Source: JAWXCM01 sp034408745 (GTDB taxonomy: Bacteria; Acidobacteriota; Terriglobia; Bryobacterales; Bryobacteraceae). From it: a stretch of 59,505 nt of DNA. A program made the translations under genes and the position numbers. Positions 34,389 to 42,388 of the stretch are shown in pieces. The notes beneath the pieces are model-generated. The model had not been told where the DNA came from. It saw nothing but the letters and a program-made list of their open reading frames with translations, and did no database searches. The stretch covers positions 1-59,505 of the forward strand of contig JAWXCM010000286.1 of the NCBI GenBank assembly GCA_034408745.1, read 5' to 3'. Numbering within the stretch: position 1 is the stretch's first letter; every line of letters begins with the position of its first letter.

Positions 34389-35291
34389 TCAGGATACCAG
34401 GGCGTCTACCACCCGGGACGCCAGTTCATCGAAGGTGAGAATCTCATACAGGTTCGGGTCCGACATGATTCGGGCCACCAGCGCGGTGTGCATCGCATGA
34501 CCGGCCCGCTCAGCCACAACGTGACCAACCAGTGGTTTCCCAATCAGTGCGAGGTCCCCGATCAGGTCCAGCACTTTGTGGCGGCAGGGCTCATCGGCAA
34601 ACCGAAGCCCGCCCGGGTTCATTACCTGCTCCCGCTCAAAGCAGATCGCGTTTTCCAGCGACGCGCCCCGAATCAGTCCCATGTTCCGCATCTGATCGAG
34701 TTCCCAGGCGAAGCCAAACGTTCGCGCCGGAGCAATCTCAGCGGCATAACGTTCGGGCGTCACATCCACCCGCAGTTGCTGGTGGCCGACCAGAGGATGG
34801 TCAAAAAAGATCGCGCACGTGAGCAGGAAACGGTCGGCCGGGAGGATCGTGATGCGCTTGCCGGGCGCCTCCACCGTAATCTCCTGTTTCACACACAGAT
34901 AACGACGCTTCCGTCGCAGCTTGCGAATCCCCGCTTCTCGGATCAGCTGGACAAACGGAGCGCCGCTGCCGTCGACAATGGGCACTTCCAGGTTGTCGAT
35001 CTGAATAATCGCGTTGTCGATTCCGGTGCTGTAGAGAACGCTGAGCAGATGTTCGGTGGTCGAGATCAGCACGCCCTGTCGCATCAGGCTGGTGGCGTAA
35101 CTGACTCGTGCGACGTGGCTGTAACAGGCGGGGATGCGGAAGAAATCGAGGTCGGTCCGTTCGAAAACGATGCCGGTGGCGGCGGGGGCGGGGAGGATTC
35201 GGAGGTTTACGGGAACTCCGTGATGCAGGCCTACTCCGCTGATGGAGACGGGTCGGGCAATGGTGGTTTCAAACCGCAAGCCGTACCTCAA
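34389..35291 (-). CDS. lpxC: UDP-3-O-acyl-N-acetylglucosamine deacetylase
   Basis: 300 residues, the zinc enzyme that commits UDP-GlcNAc to lipid A. It has SGVGLHHGVPVNLRI, STTEHLLSVLYSTG with the first His ligand, VPIVDGSGAPFV, and the C-terminal HKVLDLIGDLAL (His and Asp ligands) and AGHAMHTALV (active-site His). The reading frame offers only TTG at 35291 as a start giving the family N-terminus; no in-frame ATG or GTG precedes it. It leads the minus-strand envelope operon and shows the host is Gram-negative with LPS. Confidence 0.93.
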   Translation of the reverse strand: MRYGLRFETTIARPVSISGVGLHHGVPVNLRILPAPAATGIVFERTDLDFFRIPACYSHVARVSYATSLMRQGVLISTTEHLLSVLYSTGIDNAIIQIDNLEVPIVDGSGAPFVQLIREAGIRKLRRKRRYLCVKQEITVEAPGKRITILPADRFLLTCAIFFDHPLVGHQQLRVDVTPERYAAEIAPARTFGFAWELDQMRNMGLIRGASLENAICFEREQVMNPGGLRFADEPCRHKVLDLIGDLALIGKPLVGHVVAERAGHAMHTALVARIMSDPNLYEILTFDELASRVVDALVS

Positions 35292-35475
35292 AAATCCACA
35301 TCTGCATGAGAATTCTCAGAGTAGCACGTTCGAAACGTTGCGCAAGCCTTTACAAATCTTTGACTTACGGGCAATGCACCGTTGCAGCAGAGACACACTC
35401 TTACGCATTATGTGTAGCGATTCAGCCACACTCTGTCCCCCTCCCGCCTGTCTCCGTGCAGTATCATGATGGCGA

Positions 35476-38016
35476 ATGCTCCGACGCCCGAGGCTCTTCC
35501 TCATCGACACCTACGGGTTTATCTTCCGTGCCTACCACGCCCGCGCCCGCTCCGGCGCGCCGCCGATGCGCACCAGCAAAGGCGTGTCCACGGAAGCGGT
35601 TTTCATCTTCCACAACATGCTGAAGAAGCTGCTGGCCGATCAGAAGCCGGACTACATCGCCAGCGTCTTTGAATCCCACGCCACCAATCGCACGGAACAG
35701 TTCGCCGAGTACAAGGCGAACCGCGCCGAAATGCCTCCCGATCTGAAAGATCAGCTTCCGCTGGTCCGACGCCTGATTGACGCCATGCGTATTCCGATCC
35801 TGGAATACCCAGGCTTTGAGGCCGACGATGTAATCGGCACCATCGCGCGCCGCGCCGAGGAGGGCGGCGATATCGACGTGGTGATTGTCTCCAGCGATAA
35901 GGACATGCTGCAGCTCGTCACGGACAGCGTCCACATGCTCAACCCTATGAAGGACGACACGTGGTACGACCCGGCCAAAGCCACCGAATTCATGGGCGTG
36001 CCTCCGGGCGCCGTAGCCGACCTCCTGGCGTTGAAGGGCGATGCGGTCGACAACATTCCAGGCGCACCGGGCATCGGCGACAAGGGAGCGAAGGATCTCA
36101 TTTTGCAGTTCGGCAGTGTCGAGGCGGCGCTCGACCGGGCGGGTGAGGTCCAGCGGAAGATGTATCGCGAGAGCCTGCAGAACAACCGGGATCAGATTCT
36201 GCTGAGCAAGCGGCTGGCAACCATCGACACGAATACTCCGGTGGAGTGGTGCCTTTCCGACGTTCAGGCGCAGGATGTCAACGTGCCGGTGCTGCGCGAT
36301 CTGTACAAGGAACTGGAATTCTTCTCGCACCTGCGCGATCTCAAGCCGGTAGAGTCGACCGCGGACAAGGATTACCGCAGCCTGCTGACTGAGGAGGAGG
36401 TCGCCGAATTTGTTGCCTCCATTCCTCCCGACGCCACGCTCTCAGTGGCAGTCGACTCGGGGGTCGGCCTGGCTTACCAGGTGGACCAGGCTCGCGCGTT
36501 CTCCTTCGCTCATGCCGGCCCCGCGGCCGCGATTCTGGAGGACGCAGCGCGCCCCAAGATCGCGCACGACATCAAGAGCGCGGCGCTGCAGCTGGCGGCC
36601 CACGGCATCAAAGCACAGGGCTTCCAGCACGACGTCATGCTGGAGGCGTTCCTGCTGGAAGCCGACCCGGGTAACTGCGGCTGCGAGGTGCTCGGCGAGA
36701 AGTATCTGGACCGGAAGGTGGGCACCACGCTGGAAGCCCGGGCCGACTGTGCGCTGCAGCTTCACACAGCTCTTTCCGCCCCGGTGCGCGAGCGCTTCGG
36801 CTCCGTGTACGACGAAATCGACCTTCCCCTCGTCGGCGTGCTGACGCGCATGGAGCAGACCGGCATTCGTGTCGATCCCGCCCAGCTTGGTGTCTTGTCG
36901 GAGCGCCTCGAAATTGAGATGGGCACGCTTACCGGGCAGATCCACCAGCTGGCCGGCACGCAGTTCAACATCAACTCGCCGCAGCAACTGGCGAAGGTAC
37001 TGTATGAGGACCTGGGGTTGCGCGCGCCGGTGAAGTACGGCAAGGGCAAGTCCATGTCGACGGCGGCCGACATCCTGGAAGAGCTGGCGGCCGAGCACGA
37101 TATCGCCCGACTGGTGCTGGAATTCCGCCAGCTGGCCAAGCTTAAGGGCACCTACATCGACGCGCTGCCCGCGTTGATTCGGCGCGATTCCGGCCGTATT
37201 CACACCACGTTCAACCAGGCTGGCGCGGCCACCGGTCGGCTCTCGTCGTCGAACCCCAACCTGCAGAACATCCCGATTCGCACCGAGCTCGGCCGCGAAA
37301 TTCGAGCGGCATTTATTCCACGCGACGGCTGGCAGCTTGTAGTGGCCGACTACTCGCAAATCGAGCTCCGCCTGCTGGCCCACATGTCGGGCGATTCGGT
37401 ACTGGTAAAGGCGTTCCGCAACGGCGAGGACATCCACACGCGCACGGCGGCCGAGGTGTTCGGCGTGCCGCCCCTGATGGTTTCGCGCGAGATGCGAAGC
37501 AACGCGAAGGCCGTGAATTTCGGCATCGTGTACGGGCAGACGCCGTTTGGTCTGGCGCAGTCACTCGGTATCGACCGCAAGGAGGCCGAGCTATACATTC
37601 GAGCCTACTTCGAACGCTACAGCGGCGTGCGCAAGTGGATCGACTCGACGATTGCGGAGGTCCGTCAGACCGGCGTCTCCAGGACCCTCATCGGGCGCGA
37701 GCGGCCGATCCCCGATATGCACTCGCGCAACCCGAACCTGCGCGGGTTCGCCGAACGCACCGCCGTCAACACACCGCTCCAGGGTACGGCTGCGGACCTG
37801 ATCAAGATGGCCATGATCCGGATCGATGCGCGGCTGCGGGATTCGCAGAGCCGGATGCTGCTTCAGGTCCATGACGAACTGGTACTGGAGTCGCCGCCAG
37901 ATGAAGTCGTCGAGGTCCGTCGCCTGGTGAAGCAGGAGATGGAGAGCGTGTACTCACTGCAGATTCCACTGCTGGTGGATACAGGCGTCGGCACAAACTG
38001 GAGAGACGCGAAATGA
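35476..38016 (+). CDS. polA: DNA polymerase I without functional proofreading
   Basis: 846 residues. The 5'-3' exonuclease fills about 1-290 (LFLIDTYGFIFRAYHA, KANRAEMPPDLKDQLP, SSDKDMLQLVTD, KGDAVDNIPGAPGIGDKGA). The 3'-5' domain (about 310-430) is degenerate: the DxE motif reads VDSG, and the next catalytic Asp position has Ala (HDIKSAALQL). The polymerase has motif A VVADYSQIELRLLAH with Asp625, motif B RSNAKAVNFGIVYG and motif C VHDELVLE with Asp800. It replaces RNA primers and fills gaps. It overlaps the cyclophilin gene by ATGA. Confidence 0.95.
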   Translation: MLRRPRLFLIDTYGFIFRAYHARARSGAPPMRTSKGVSTEAVFIFHNMLKKLLADQKPDYIASVFESHATNRTEQFAEYKANRAEMPPDLKDQLPLVRRLIDAMRIPILEYPGFEADDVIGTIARRAEEGGDIDVVIVSSDKDMLQLVTDSVHMLNPMKDDTWYDPAKATEFMGVPPGAVADLLALKGDAVDNIPGAPGIGDKGAKDLILQFGSVEAALDRAGEVQRKMYRESLQNNRDQILLSKRLATIDTNTPVEWCLSDVQAQDVNVPVLRDLYKELEFFSHLRDLKPVESTADKDYRSLLTEEEVAEFVASIPPDATLSVAVDSGVGLAYQVDQARAFSFAHAGPAAAILEDAARPKIAHDIKSAALQLAAHGIKAQGFQHDVMLEAFLLEADPGNCGCEVLGEKYLDRKVGTTLEARADCALQLHTALSAPVRERFGSVYDEIDLPLVGVLTRMEQTGIRVDPAQLGVLSERLEIEMGTLTGQIHQLAGTQFNINSPQQLAKVLYEDLGLRAPVKYGKGKSMSTAADILEELAAEHDIARLVLEFRQLAKLKGTYIDALPALIRRDSGRIHTTFNQAGAATGRLSSSNPNLQNIPIRTELGREIRAAFIPRDGWQLVVADYSQIELRLLAHMSGDSVLVKAFRNGEDIHTRTAAEVFGVPPLMVSREMRSNAKAVNFGIVYGQTPFGLAQSLGIDRKEAELYIRAYFERYSGVRKWIDSTIAEVRQTGVSRTLIGRERPIPDMHSRNPNLRGFAERTAVNTPLQGTAADLIKMAMIRIDARLRDSQSRMLLQVHDELVLESPPDEVVEVRRLVKQEMESVYSLQIPLLVDTGVGTNWRDAK

Positions 38017-38654
38017 GATGGCAGGCACTCGCAGTACTTGTGGCGCTCGGGTTTGTGGCGTGTTCTCCAGCGCCGACCGTAAAGACGGAAGAGAAGAAGG
38101 CCGTGGCCCCAGCCGTGGTGCCTGAGGTCTTCCGGGTGCAGTTTCAGACGACGAAAGGACCCTTCGTGCTCGAGGTCACGCGGGCGCTGGCACCGAAGGG
38201 TGCGGATCGCTTTCACCGCCTGGTCAGCGACAAGTTTTATGACGGGGCTCGGTTCTACCGAGTCCGCCCGAAGTTCGTGGTGCAGTGGGGAATCAGTAAG
38301 GAACCGAAGATGAATGAGTTGTGGAAACAGCTCCGCCTGCAGGACGATCCCGTGAAACAGACCAACGCCCGCGGTACCATCGCGTTCGCCACTGACGGGC
38401 CCAACACCCGCACCACGGAAGTGTTCATCAACCTGGTCGACAACCCGCAGCTGGATGCCCGCGGCTTTTCGCCATTCGGCAACGTGGTGGAGGGCATGGA
38501 CGCAGTGGACAAGTTCTTCTTCGGCTACGGCGAGGTTCAGCCGAAAGGCACTGGAGTCGACCCCAATAAATATATGGCGGAAGGCGACCGTTATATTGAG
38601 CGCAGTTTCCCGAATTTAGACGGAATTATCTCGGCAAAGGTGGTGGCACAGTGA
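38013..38654 (+). CDS. cyclophilin-type peptidyl-prolyl isomerase, lipoprotein
   Basis: 213 residues. The signal peptide ends in a lipobox-like GFVAC with Cys17, so it is probably lipid-anchored. The cyclophilin domain has FQTTKGPFVLEVTRALAP, FYDGARFYRVRPKFVVQWG, GTIAFATDGPNTRTTEVFIN and FSPFGNVVEGM, a divergent but recognisable active site with Arg and Phe in FYRV and the QWG segment. It would catalyse prolyl isomerisation during envelope protein folding. Overlaps polA by four bases and the next gene by GTGA. Confidence 0.85.
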   Translation: MRWQALAVLVALGFVACSPAPTVKTEEKKAVAPAVVPEVFRVQFQTTKGPFVLEVTRALAPKGADRFHRLVSDKFYDGARFYRVRPKFVVQWGISKEPKMNELWKQLRLQDDPVKQTNARGTIAFATDGPNTRTTEVFINLVDNPQLDARGFSPFGNVVEGMDAVDKFFFGYGEVQPKGTGVDPNKYMAEGDRYIERSFPNLDGIISAKVVAQ

Positions 38655-39592
38655 CACGTGGAATTCTCTTCCTGGCAGCGGGCTCGCTGGTGGCGTCCGC
38701 TCAGATCAAAATCGGCATCATCGGCACCGATACGTCGCATGTTCCGGCGTTTACGCGCTCGTTCAACGACCCGAAGTCGCCCGACTACGTCCCCGGCGCG
38801 CGGGTGGTCGCTGCGTTCAAGGCGGGCAGCCCTGACGTGGAGAGCAGCCGCACACGCGTCGACGGCTTTGCCAAAGAGATCAGCGAAAAGTGGGGTGTCG
38901 AGATCGTGCCCGACATTGCGACGCTGCTCAGCAAGGTGGATGCCGTGCTGATTGAGAGTGTCGATGGCCGGACGCATCTGCCGCAGGCGCGTGCGGTGAT
39001 CGCCGCAGGGAAGCCGTTTTTTGTCGACAAGCCGCTCGCGTCGACACTGGCCGATGCCCGCGAGATCGCAAAGCTCGCTGCCGCCGCGAAGGTGCCCTGG
39101 TTCAGTTCGTCGAGCCTCCGCTACTCCGAGTGGGTGGTTGCCTTGAAGGCGGGCGGCGATATCGCCGGAGCACTGGCATGGAGCCCGGGCAGTTTTGAGG
39201 AACACCACAAAGTGGACCTCACCTGGTACGGAATCCACGGCGTTGAGACGCTGTACGCTCTGATGGGTCGAGGCTGTGGAGAAGTGACCCGTGTAGCGAC
39301 GCCCGATATGGATGAGATTAGCTGCCGCTGGAACGATGGCCGCATTGGGTCGGTGCGCGTGATCAGGCCGAAGACGACTTATGGTGCGGTGGTCTTCCGC
39401 AAGAACGGATCGGTCTCGACGAGCCCAGCTGATGCAAAGGTGAACTACACCGCCCTGGTTCGAGAGATCGCGAAGTTCTTCCAGACGGGCAAATCGCCCG
39501 TGCCGCCTGCGGAGACCCTCGAAATTATGGAGTTCATGGACGCCGCCCAGCGCAGCAAAGACTCCGGCGGCAAGCCCATTCGCATCAGGTAA
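38651..39592 (+). CDS. secreted Gfo/Idh/MocA-like oxidoreductase
   Basis: 313 residues from GTG 38651 within the cyclophilin stop codon. A short signal-like start (GILFLAAGSLVASA) precedes the dinucleotide-binding fold: IKIGIIGTDTSHVPAF, the VDAVLIESVDGRTH segment and the VDKPLAST position that corresponds to the EKP motif (Glu replaced by Asp). A periplasmic location for a Gfo/Idh domain is unusual but recurrent in acidobacteria. The reaction is unknown. The tRNA-Ser follows 38 bases after the stop. Confidence 0.78.
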   Translation: MTRGILFLAAGSLVASAQIKIGIIGTDTSHVPAFTRSFNDPKSPDYVPGARVVAAFKAGSPDVESSRTRVDGFAKEISEKWGVEIVPDIATLLSKVDAVLIESVDGRTHLPQARAVIAAGKPFFVDKPLASTLADAREIAKLAAAAKVPWFSSSSLRYSEWVVALKAGGDIAGALAWSPGSFEEHHKVDLTWYGIHGVETLYALMGRGCGEVTRVATPDMDEISCRWNDGRIGSVRVIRPKTTYGAVVFRKNGSVSTSPADAKVNYTALVREIAKFFQTGKSPVPPAETLEIMEFMDAAQRSKDSGGKPIRIR

Positions 39593-39630
39593 CGAAACGG
39601 GCCTGTTACACTGGTTGAGTTCCCACCTGC

Positions 39631-39720
39631 GGTGAGGTGGCAGAGTGGTCGAATGCGGCGGTCTCGAAAACCGTTGAACCTTTACGGGTTCCGTGAGTTC
39701 GAATCTCACCCTCACCGCCA
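39631..39720 (+). tRNA. tRNA-Ser: tRNA-Ser (anticodon CGA)
   Basis: 90 bases with encoded CCA. The acceptor stem GGTGAGG pairs with CCTCACC, the anticodon loop CTCGAAA has CGA at 39665-39667, there is a long variable arm, and the T arm carries GTTCGAATC. The CGA anticodon reads UCG serine codons. It lies 38 bases after an oxidoreductase gene and just before a three-gene cassette of unknown function. Confidence 0.95.
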
Positions 39721-39847
39721 TCCTAAGTTATTGCAGAACTAAGTAGTTGCTTAGCCGAAATATTCGTGCGCCGCAAACGTGCAATAACTATGTTTGAGAG
39801 AGGGATTGCTGCGTTTTGTACACAAACACGGTCGTTTACCGTCTGAT

Positions 39848-40279
39848 ATGATCGAGGACCACATGCCAGAGGCGGTGAATGAGACTGAATTGGACCCCTT
39901 GCCCGAGCCGGGTACGGAGGTGAACGTATCTCAAGCTGGTGCGGGCATTGGGAAAGTTAACTTCGACTTCCTGAAATCAAATTGTTTCAGGGTGGTTCAT
40001 GTCAGCGGAGTCTTTGGCGGGATCGCTCCGCGGGCCGAACTGGCAGTAAACGTCTACAGTGAACGTCCACCGATACCAACGCGCATCAGTCACTTCGTAG
40101 AAGCTGATGGCACGGTGGGACCCGAGTTACTGAGCGAGAGGCGTAGCCGTGATGCAATCATCCGTGAGGTAGAAGTTTGCCTGATGATGGATCTGGACAC
40201 CGCTGCTGCGCTCCATGAATGGCTGGGTCGACATGTTGACCGGCTGCGCCGACTGAAGGAAAAGGCGGTTCAAAAATGA
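39848..40279 (+). CDS. unknown protein, first gene of tRNA-linked cassette
   Basis: 143 residues from ATG 39848. A TTG at 39794 extends it, and ATG 39863 has GAGGA a few bases upstream, so the start is open. The middle, FRVVHVSGVFGGIAPRAELA followed by VNVYSERPPIP, is a beta-rich stretch, and the end is a helix with EVCLMMDLDTAAALHEWLG. I recognise no named family; the strand-plus-helix plan is a little like DUF3467 proteins, but that is weak. It is 128 bases after the tRNA and overlaps the next gene by ATGA. Base composition looks lower in GC than in the nuo operon. Confidence 0.65.
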   Translation: MIEDHMPEAVNETELDPLPEPGTEVNVSQAGAGIGKVNFDFLKSNCFRVVHVSGVFGGIAPRAELAVNVYSERPPIPTRISHFVEADGTVGPELLSERRSRDAIIREVEVCLMMDLDTAAALHEWLGRHVDRLRRLKEKAVQK

Positions 40280-40785
40280 ATATAAATGTAAGGGTAGCAG
40301 CCGCAGGTGTTGGCGAAATCGAGCACATGTCTGTTCAGTTGACCTCCAGAATTCCGGTCGATGAGTCCATGACTCAGACCAGTTTCAGCGTCACCGGCGG
40401 TGACGCCAGCGATTGGCTGTCCAACATAACAAATACCGTTGAGTCGTTTCGTCCACTGGTGGCCGAACTGGACAAAATCCGGCTTCGGATACACACGCTG
40501 GAAACTCGCCCATCTGAGACAGCCTTTGAGTGCGTGCGCTCGCTTTTGGGCCGCCTTCAAATGTTGGAGTTGACGCCAAACGCGGTACTCGTCTCCGCTG
40601 AAGGCGGTTTGGCACTCACCTTTGAAGCTGCCAGTAAGTATGCCGACCTGGAGTGTTTCAACAACGGCGAGATCGTCGGGGTGCTCTCGGATCGACAGGG
40701 TACTATCGAGCCGTTTGCTGTGTCGGACAGCTTCGAGGGAATCACGGTCGCTATCCGAAAAGTAAGAGCATTCCTGGCTAGTTGA
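40276..40785 (+). CDS. unknown protein, second gene of tRNA-linked cassette
   Basis: 169 residues. The N-terminal third looks beta-rich (VRVAAAGVGEIEHMSVQLTS, ASDWLSNITNTV), then a helix (PLVAELDKIRLRIHTLE), and a C-terminal part with SKYADLECFNNGEIVGVLSD, and FEGITVAIRKVRAFLAS. The ADLECFNNGEIV pattern looks like a conserved element in small uncharacterised bacterial proteins, but I cannot name a family. It overlaps both neighbours by four bases, so the three products are probably made together. Confidence 0.65.
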   Translation: MNINVRVAAAGVGEIEHMSVQLTSRIPVDESMTQTSFSVTGGDASDWLSNITNTVESFRPLVAELDKIRLRIHTLETRPSETAFECVRSLLGRLQMLELTPNAVLVSAEGGLALTFEAASKYADLECFNNGEIVGVLSDRQGTIEPFAVSDSFEGITVAIRKVRAFLAS

Positions 40786-41255
40786 TTCAAGGGCTCCTTA
40801 ACTTGACAGTGGACGCGCTCGAATCGAGGTTAATCGACAATCACTTTCAGCCGGAGGAACTTCTCTACCTCCGGCTTTTTGACTGTCCGTCTCTGGTCGG
40901 AACTGCACCATCTGGCGTTTCCGTTAATTTTCCGGTCCTGTCCGTTAACCGGTCAAAATACAGCGAACCTGACGAACTGCTGAACTACCGTCATCCGAAG
41001 TATGCCCAGTGCGGAGTAGCGCAGTTCAGAGTAGACGCGATACCACCGCCAATGGTGCCCTCCACGGGCGGAAAACAGGTTCATTGGGAAGTGGTTCATG
41101 TGCCAGAGGCGGACAATTACAGTCATTCCGAGGTTCAAAGCTTCAAGGAAGGTAAGCCGGTGACAGGAAACACGATCAGTTCTGAAATCAAGAAGGCCTT
41201 CCGCCAGGCGTTAGCTGAAAAGATGACAGTCGTGATCGCCTGCCGTCTCCAATAA
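40782..41255 (+). CDS. unknown protein, third gene of tRNA-linked cassette
   Basis: 157 residues from TTG 40782, which shares TTGA with the previous stop. Motifs that could be conserved are PEELLYLRLFDCPSLVG, NRSKYSEPDELLNY, and HVPEADNYSHSEVQSFKEG, and a terminal helix SEIKKAFRQALAEKM. No signal peptide or membrane helix is seen, so it is cytoplasmic. No known family is recognised. Tight coupling with the two genes upstream suggests one functional unit. No terminator is obvious after it. Confidence 0.65.
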   Translation: MIQGLLNLTVDALESRLIDNHFQPEELLYLRLFDCPSLVGTAPSGVSVNFPVLSVNRSKYSEPDELLNYRHPKYAQCGVAQFRVDAIPPPMVPSTGGKQVHWEVVHVPEADNYSHSEVQSFKEGKPVTGNTISSEIKKAFRQALAEKMTVVIACRLQ

Positions 41256-41288
41256 GCCTCACATAGGCATCCCCTCCCGCCAACAACC

Positions 41289-41582
41289 TTAAAGCTTCGG
41301 CTTCTTCCTCCGGTGCACCCTGTCAAGTAGCTCCGCCGTCCGCTCCAGATATTCAGGAATCCAGTGCTTTTAGTGTTTCCGGATTGTCCTCGGATCGGCG
41401 CCCAGACGCATGCCGATGAAGACGCGAACCAACGCCGCTATCTTACGCGGAACGGTTCGCCCAACCGTGGCGTTTATGGCAACGTGGAATTTGGAAGTGA
41501 CAGTGCCCGTCACGACGGTCCAGTGTCGCCTCCACGTCTCACCCAGTGCTACATTCGCAACATGAATCGGCTGGCTCGGCAT
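41289..41582 (-). pseudogene. small decayed open frame with in-frame stop
   Basis: Minus-strand frame containing RKIAALVRVFIGMRLGADPR, TIRKH, then a TAA (41370-41372), and continuing KHWIPEYLERTAELLDRV to a stop at 41289. Removing nine bases (TAAAAGCAC) around the stop would restore RKHWIPEYLER. It overlaps the start of the plus-strand secreted gene at 41562. It may be a small regulator relic; I cannot assign a family, and it may be non-coding. Confidence 0.3.
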
Positions 41583-42361
41583 GTAATCTCAGCGGCCCTC
41601 CTGATGCCTCTGGCATCGAGCGTTGCGTCGGCGGCTCTAACCACCTCGGGTGGTACATTCTTCGCCCAGTTCGTCGACGGTGCCGGCTGGAAATCGCGCA
41701 TTATTCTGCAAAATCAGTCCCTTCGGGCCGCGGCTTTCCGTCTTGAATTTCGCGACGCGTCGGGCCAGCGTCTCGACGTCACCCTCAGCCCCGGTAACGC
41801 GCGTTCCTGGACCTACGAAGGCAGCATTCCGGCAAGAGGCACGCTCTTTCTCGAGAGCCCCGGCATCAGCCCGACCCTGTCGGCGGGCTACGCGCGCCTC
41901 ACGACCCGGCTTGCCCTACCACCGACACCGGCGCGATATGCAATCCCGGCATCGTGATGGTGAGCGGGACGCTGATCTTCCAGCAGACCGCGGCGGGCCG
42001 TACGTTTGAAAGCGCTGTGCCGCTCGACACTTCCGGCATCAGCATCTCCATGCCCGTCGACAATTCCCCCGGATACACCACGGCGTTCGCCCTGCTTAAT
42101 CCCTCCACAACATCCATTCGGGTGCGTACCACCTTCATCGACGAAGCGGGCCGGCCTGTGACAACTCGCGACATTCCGCTGGCCGGCCGCGAGCGCGTCG
42201 CCTACATACTCCGCGACCTGATCGCCGAGACAGCGGGACGTCGCGGAAACTTGCACCTGCTGGCGCTTTCCGGGCAGGCCGTCGGTCTGGGACTGCTCTT
42301 CCGCGACGATGGCCCGTTCTCCACGCTGCTGGTCTCGGACTACTTCAATCCGGCTCAGTAG
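41562..42361 (+). pseudogene. secreted beta-sandwich protein with a frameshift
   Basis: From ATG 41562: signal peptide (AALLMPLASSVASA), then GGTFFAQFVDGAGWKSRIIL, ARSWTYEGSIPARG and GYARLTT. The frame should shift near 41905: the other frame carries PACPTTDTGAICNPGIVMVS, followed by FQQTAAGRTFESAVPLD, ALLNPSTTSIRVRTTFI and VSDYFNPAQ. Read together this is about 265 residues of a tandem-domain secreted protein of a type common in acidobacteria, function unknown. The break may be a true mutation or a base-call error. Confidence 0.65.
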
Positions 42362-42388
42362 CGGTGGCACCCCACAACGTGATGAGAT

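Noticed and set aside
39700..41300. integration site duplicated downstream of tRNA-Ser
   Set aside because: I looked for a copy of the tRNA 3' end (GTTCGAATC region to CCA) up to about 41300 and saw none; the island idea rests on position only. An integrase is also not visible.
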